Source: Vermamoeba vermiformis
Taxonomy: Eukaryota; Tubulinea; Echinamoebida
NCBI GenBank assembly: GCA_045837725.1
Contig: JBEWZL010000130.1
Location: forward strand, 1-32,657
Length of the DNA stretch: 32,657 nucleotides
Direction: 5' to 3'
The translations under genes and the position numbers were made by a program. Shown here in pieces: positions 30,616 through 32,657 of the stretch. The notes below the pieces were generated by a model, which saw nothing but the letters and a program-made list of their open reading frames with translations, made no database searches and had not been told where the DNA came from. How positions within the stretch are numbered: position 1 is the first letter of the stretch; the number at the start of each line of letters is the position of its first letter.

Positions 30616-32657
30616 CTAATTAATATTAACAAGCTTCTCGCTGATTTCCCACAATTTGGCTGCCTCCTCATCCGTCACCAGCTTGTTCGGCTTTTTGACA
30701 GCGCAATCAGAGTAATAAGCACCTCCTTCAATATGTGGGGCCAAAGCGCAATGCAACGAAGTTTGAGCTCCTTCGAACGCGGTCTTGTAAAACAAGCGGT
30801 GCATAAAGAATATTATAACTTTGGCAATGCCAGGGAAGTTTCTGTCGAGCTCTGTTCGCACTGTAATGAACGGGTTATTAACGTGATTGTCGAACTATAT
30901 GATAGGGTTAAACTACCTGCTCCAGGGTGCAGCGATACAGCAGTAATGTTTTTGCCCTGAGCTTGCATTCTCTTGTTCAATTCTCGTGCGAACAACACAT
31001 TGGCAAGCTTGCTCTGGAAATAAGCTGGCCAGCGACGATAGTTCTTGGTCCAGTTCAAATCATCATAGTTGATTTTTCCGCTGTAATGGCCCATTGATGA
31101 GACTACAACTACGCGACCTCCATTTTCGTTAATTAAATTGCATTTGAGCAATAAATTGGTCATCAAGAAATGAGCCAAATGATTCACGCCAAATTGAAGT
31201 TCAAATCCATCTTCAGTCAAGGTGTAAGGCGGGACCTAAAGCAAGTTAAATAAGTTATGCATCATTTGTAATCATCGTACCATAACACCGGCGTTTTCGA
31301 TCAGAATATCAATCTTTTTGTTGATACGCGACTTGTACTCCGGAGGCGCAGACCAGGGTACCAAATCAAGTCCATCAAACCTTGGGAATCGCTTTAGATC
31401 CTCGATTTTTGTATCTGCGTAGCGATATTGTTAGTTATATTATTGATACTGAAACTGTTGTGCAGTGTTCGTACCTTGAATGAAGTGCACCATTGATGCA
31501 CGTGTACTTGGCAAGCAGTACTGAGTGAGCACATTGCACACTGCTTCGTTGCTCCATATATGATCAATAGTCGTTAATTCTGTCAGCATCGTAGTTGCCA
31601 TATTAGGTAAGTCGATGATTTTGATACCGGGGATGAGTGGTGACTCAAGCACGAAGAGCAATATCATTTCAACTACGTTATGAGTCATATTTGCACTCGT
31701 CAGTTGTTTGAGATTGGCCAGAGATAGCTCGAAAAATTGTTGTTGTTCGCGGCTGTCAAATTCTCTCGCGCAAGAAGCGACGGTTTTCGCAAGCTGAATG
31801 TCGATGAAATTATCCCTATTGCAAATTTAGCAACCATTAATTTGGGCGTTAAAACTTACGTTAATATAGCCTCATATTCATCGCACCATTTCGTGTATTC
31901 GGCTAGCTCGTGAACTATCTGATCCGACGGTACTTGCAAGTATCTGATTATTTCTTTGTGAAAGTACATTGTTATAAATAGTTTGCATAGAGATGGAGCA
32001 GGTTTGGCTAACAATTGTACCATGATCTGCCCCAGCCGCAGAAAGGAATCAATTAGCGAGTACTGCTTAGGATCGGGGAAAAAAGGCTTTCCAATCAGCA
32101 CCAAGCAAGCCCTAATCATTGTTATTATGATATACTTCGATGTAACATGACATACTGCGTAAGGTCATCGACGAGAGGCAATTGCGAGATAATCACATCC
32201 CTTATTGTTTCCGGATCTTTGCCTAGAAACGTTCGATCTTGCGGTCTCAATGCAAAATAAATCGCTGCTGATCGGAAATATTCGACATTATCTATTATTT
32301 ATTTATTAGCTATTACTATTATATAGTCTTGAAATTGATAATTACCACTAAATGTCTTGAAAAGGAAGGCGAGTGGAACTTGTTTATCGAGCTTCCAAAA
32401 CGCGCCTTCATGAAAACTCGGAATGTTTTTTGATATGACTATAGCGATATTAAGAAGACCTGAAACGTTAAGTTAAAAAATACTTTCCGCAACCGGATCT
32501 GGGAGTACGTACCTCGAAACAAATAAAGCCTCTCTACCACTTCTTCCTGTTTAAGCAATATACAAATGTATTTGCAAACTAGCAATTGTCAGTAAGAGCA
32601 CTAGGTCAAATTGATAATACCGATCCCCCAGATACTTCTCAGAACGAGCTGATCTCT
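30616..32657 (-). CDS. Helical-repeat-like protein fused in frame to C-terminal part of a short-chain dehydrogenase (partial, enters from right edge)
   Basis: Exons 32546-32513, 32459-32346, 32291-32156, 32111-31860, 31815-31475, 31414-31281, 31235-30917 and 30860-30616 all join in phase. About 280 visible residues of an unrecognised all-helical region (LALRPQ-type, LIDSFLRLGQIMVQLLAKPA, VVEMILLFVLESPLIPGIK) precede residues typical of RDH/WWOX-like SDRs: KKIDILIENAGVM, FGVNHLAHFLMTNLLL, GGRVVVVSSMGHYSG, catalytic AYFQSKLANVLFARELN (YxxxK), SLHPGAVRTEL. The SDR's first 80 or so residues, with the TGxxxGxG dinucleotide site, are absent. Either a real fusion, or two genes where SDR exon 1 is lost or lies elsewhere. 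Ends at TAG 30616-30618. Confidence 0.65.

Overview
The window is nuclear DNA from a eukaryote with the standard genetic code (TAA, TAG and TGA all end frames) and many tiny introns of mostly 43-65 nt, with GTAAGT-like donors and often CTAAC-type branch sequences. I traced every multi-exon gene exon by exon, and the phases close in frame. The gene set is a 2-Cys peroxiredoxin, a RhoBTB protein, a plant-type HIR/SPFH protein, FAM32A, Pol III subunit RPC1, a ZIP zinc transporter, a mitochondrial carrier and an F-box-RasGAP. This suggests a free-living protist or another small-genome unicellular lineage. Amoebozoa would fit, because RhoBTB occurs there, but I cannot fix the taxon from this sequence. 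I see no viral genes, LTRs or transposase.

Layout. The left part (1-13.3 kb) is repeat-rich and holds mostly unrecognised genes: the 3' part of one gene (1-1109), an acidic Ser-rich protein (2186-3208, minus), a 935-aa nine-exon protein with an NLS and an F-box (3333-6522, minus), an uncharacterised 389-aa protein (7074-8636, plus), and a possible 51-aa protein (11967-12183). The right part (13.3-32.6 kb) is gene-dense and largely conserved: RhoBTB (minus) divergent from peroxiredoxin (plus); ZIP transporter (minus) divergent from F-box-RasGAP (plus); HIR protein (minus) divergent from FAM32A (plus); RPC1 (plus) convergent with a mitochondrial carrier (minus); and a helical protein fused in frame to the C-terminal part of a short-chain dehydrogenase, running off the right edge (minus).

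The most unusual feature is the intergenic DNA of the left part. It is packed with short perfect or near-perfect stem-loops. Some form tandem families: 50 bp x4 at 1.9 kb, 40 bp x11 at 8.7 kb, alternating hairpin and T-run units at 11.1 kb, 20-bp units at 11.65 kb, and a GC-core hairpin family at 12.2-12.8 kb. Others are dense clusters of hairpins with unrelated stems (6.6-7.2 kb and 9.6-10.0 kb). In several families the two arms change together between copies, or the same GC core sits inside a private outer stem. That suggests selection on, or generation through, the folded form. A related block at 1.34-1.63 kb combines covarying palindromes with tRNA-type B-box sequences. This hairpin landscape is the best candidate here for an undescribed system. 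Its mechanism and function are unknown, and nothing in the window encodes an obvious enzyme for it.
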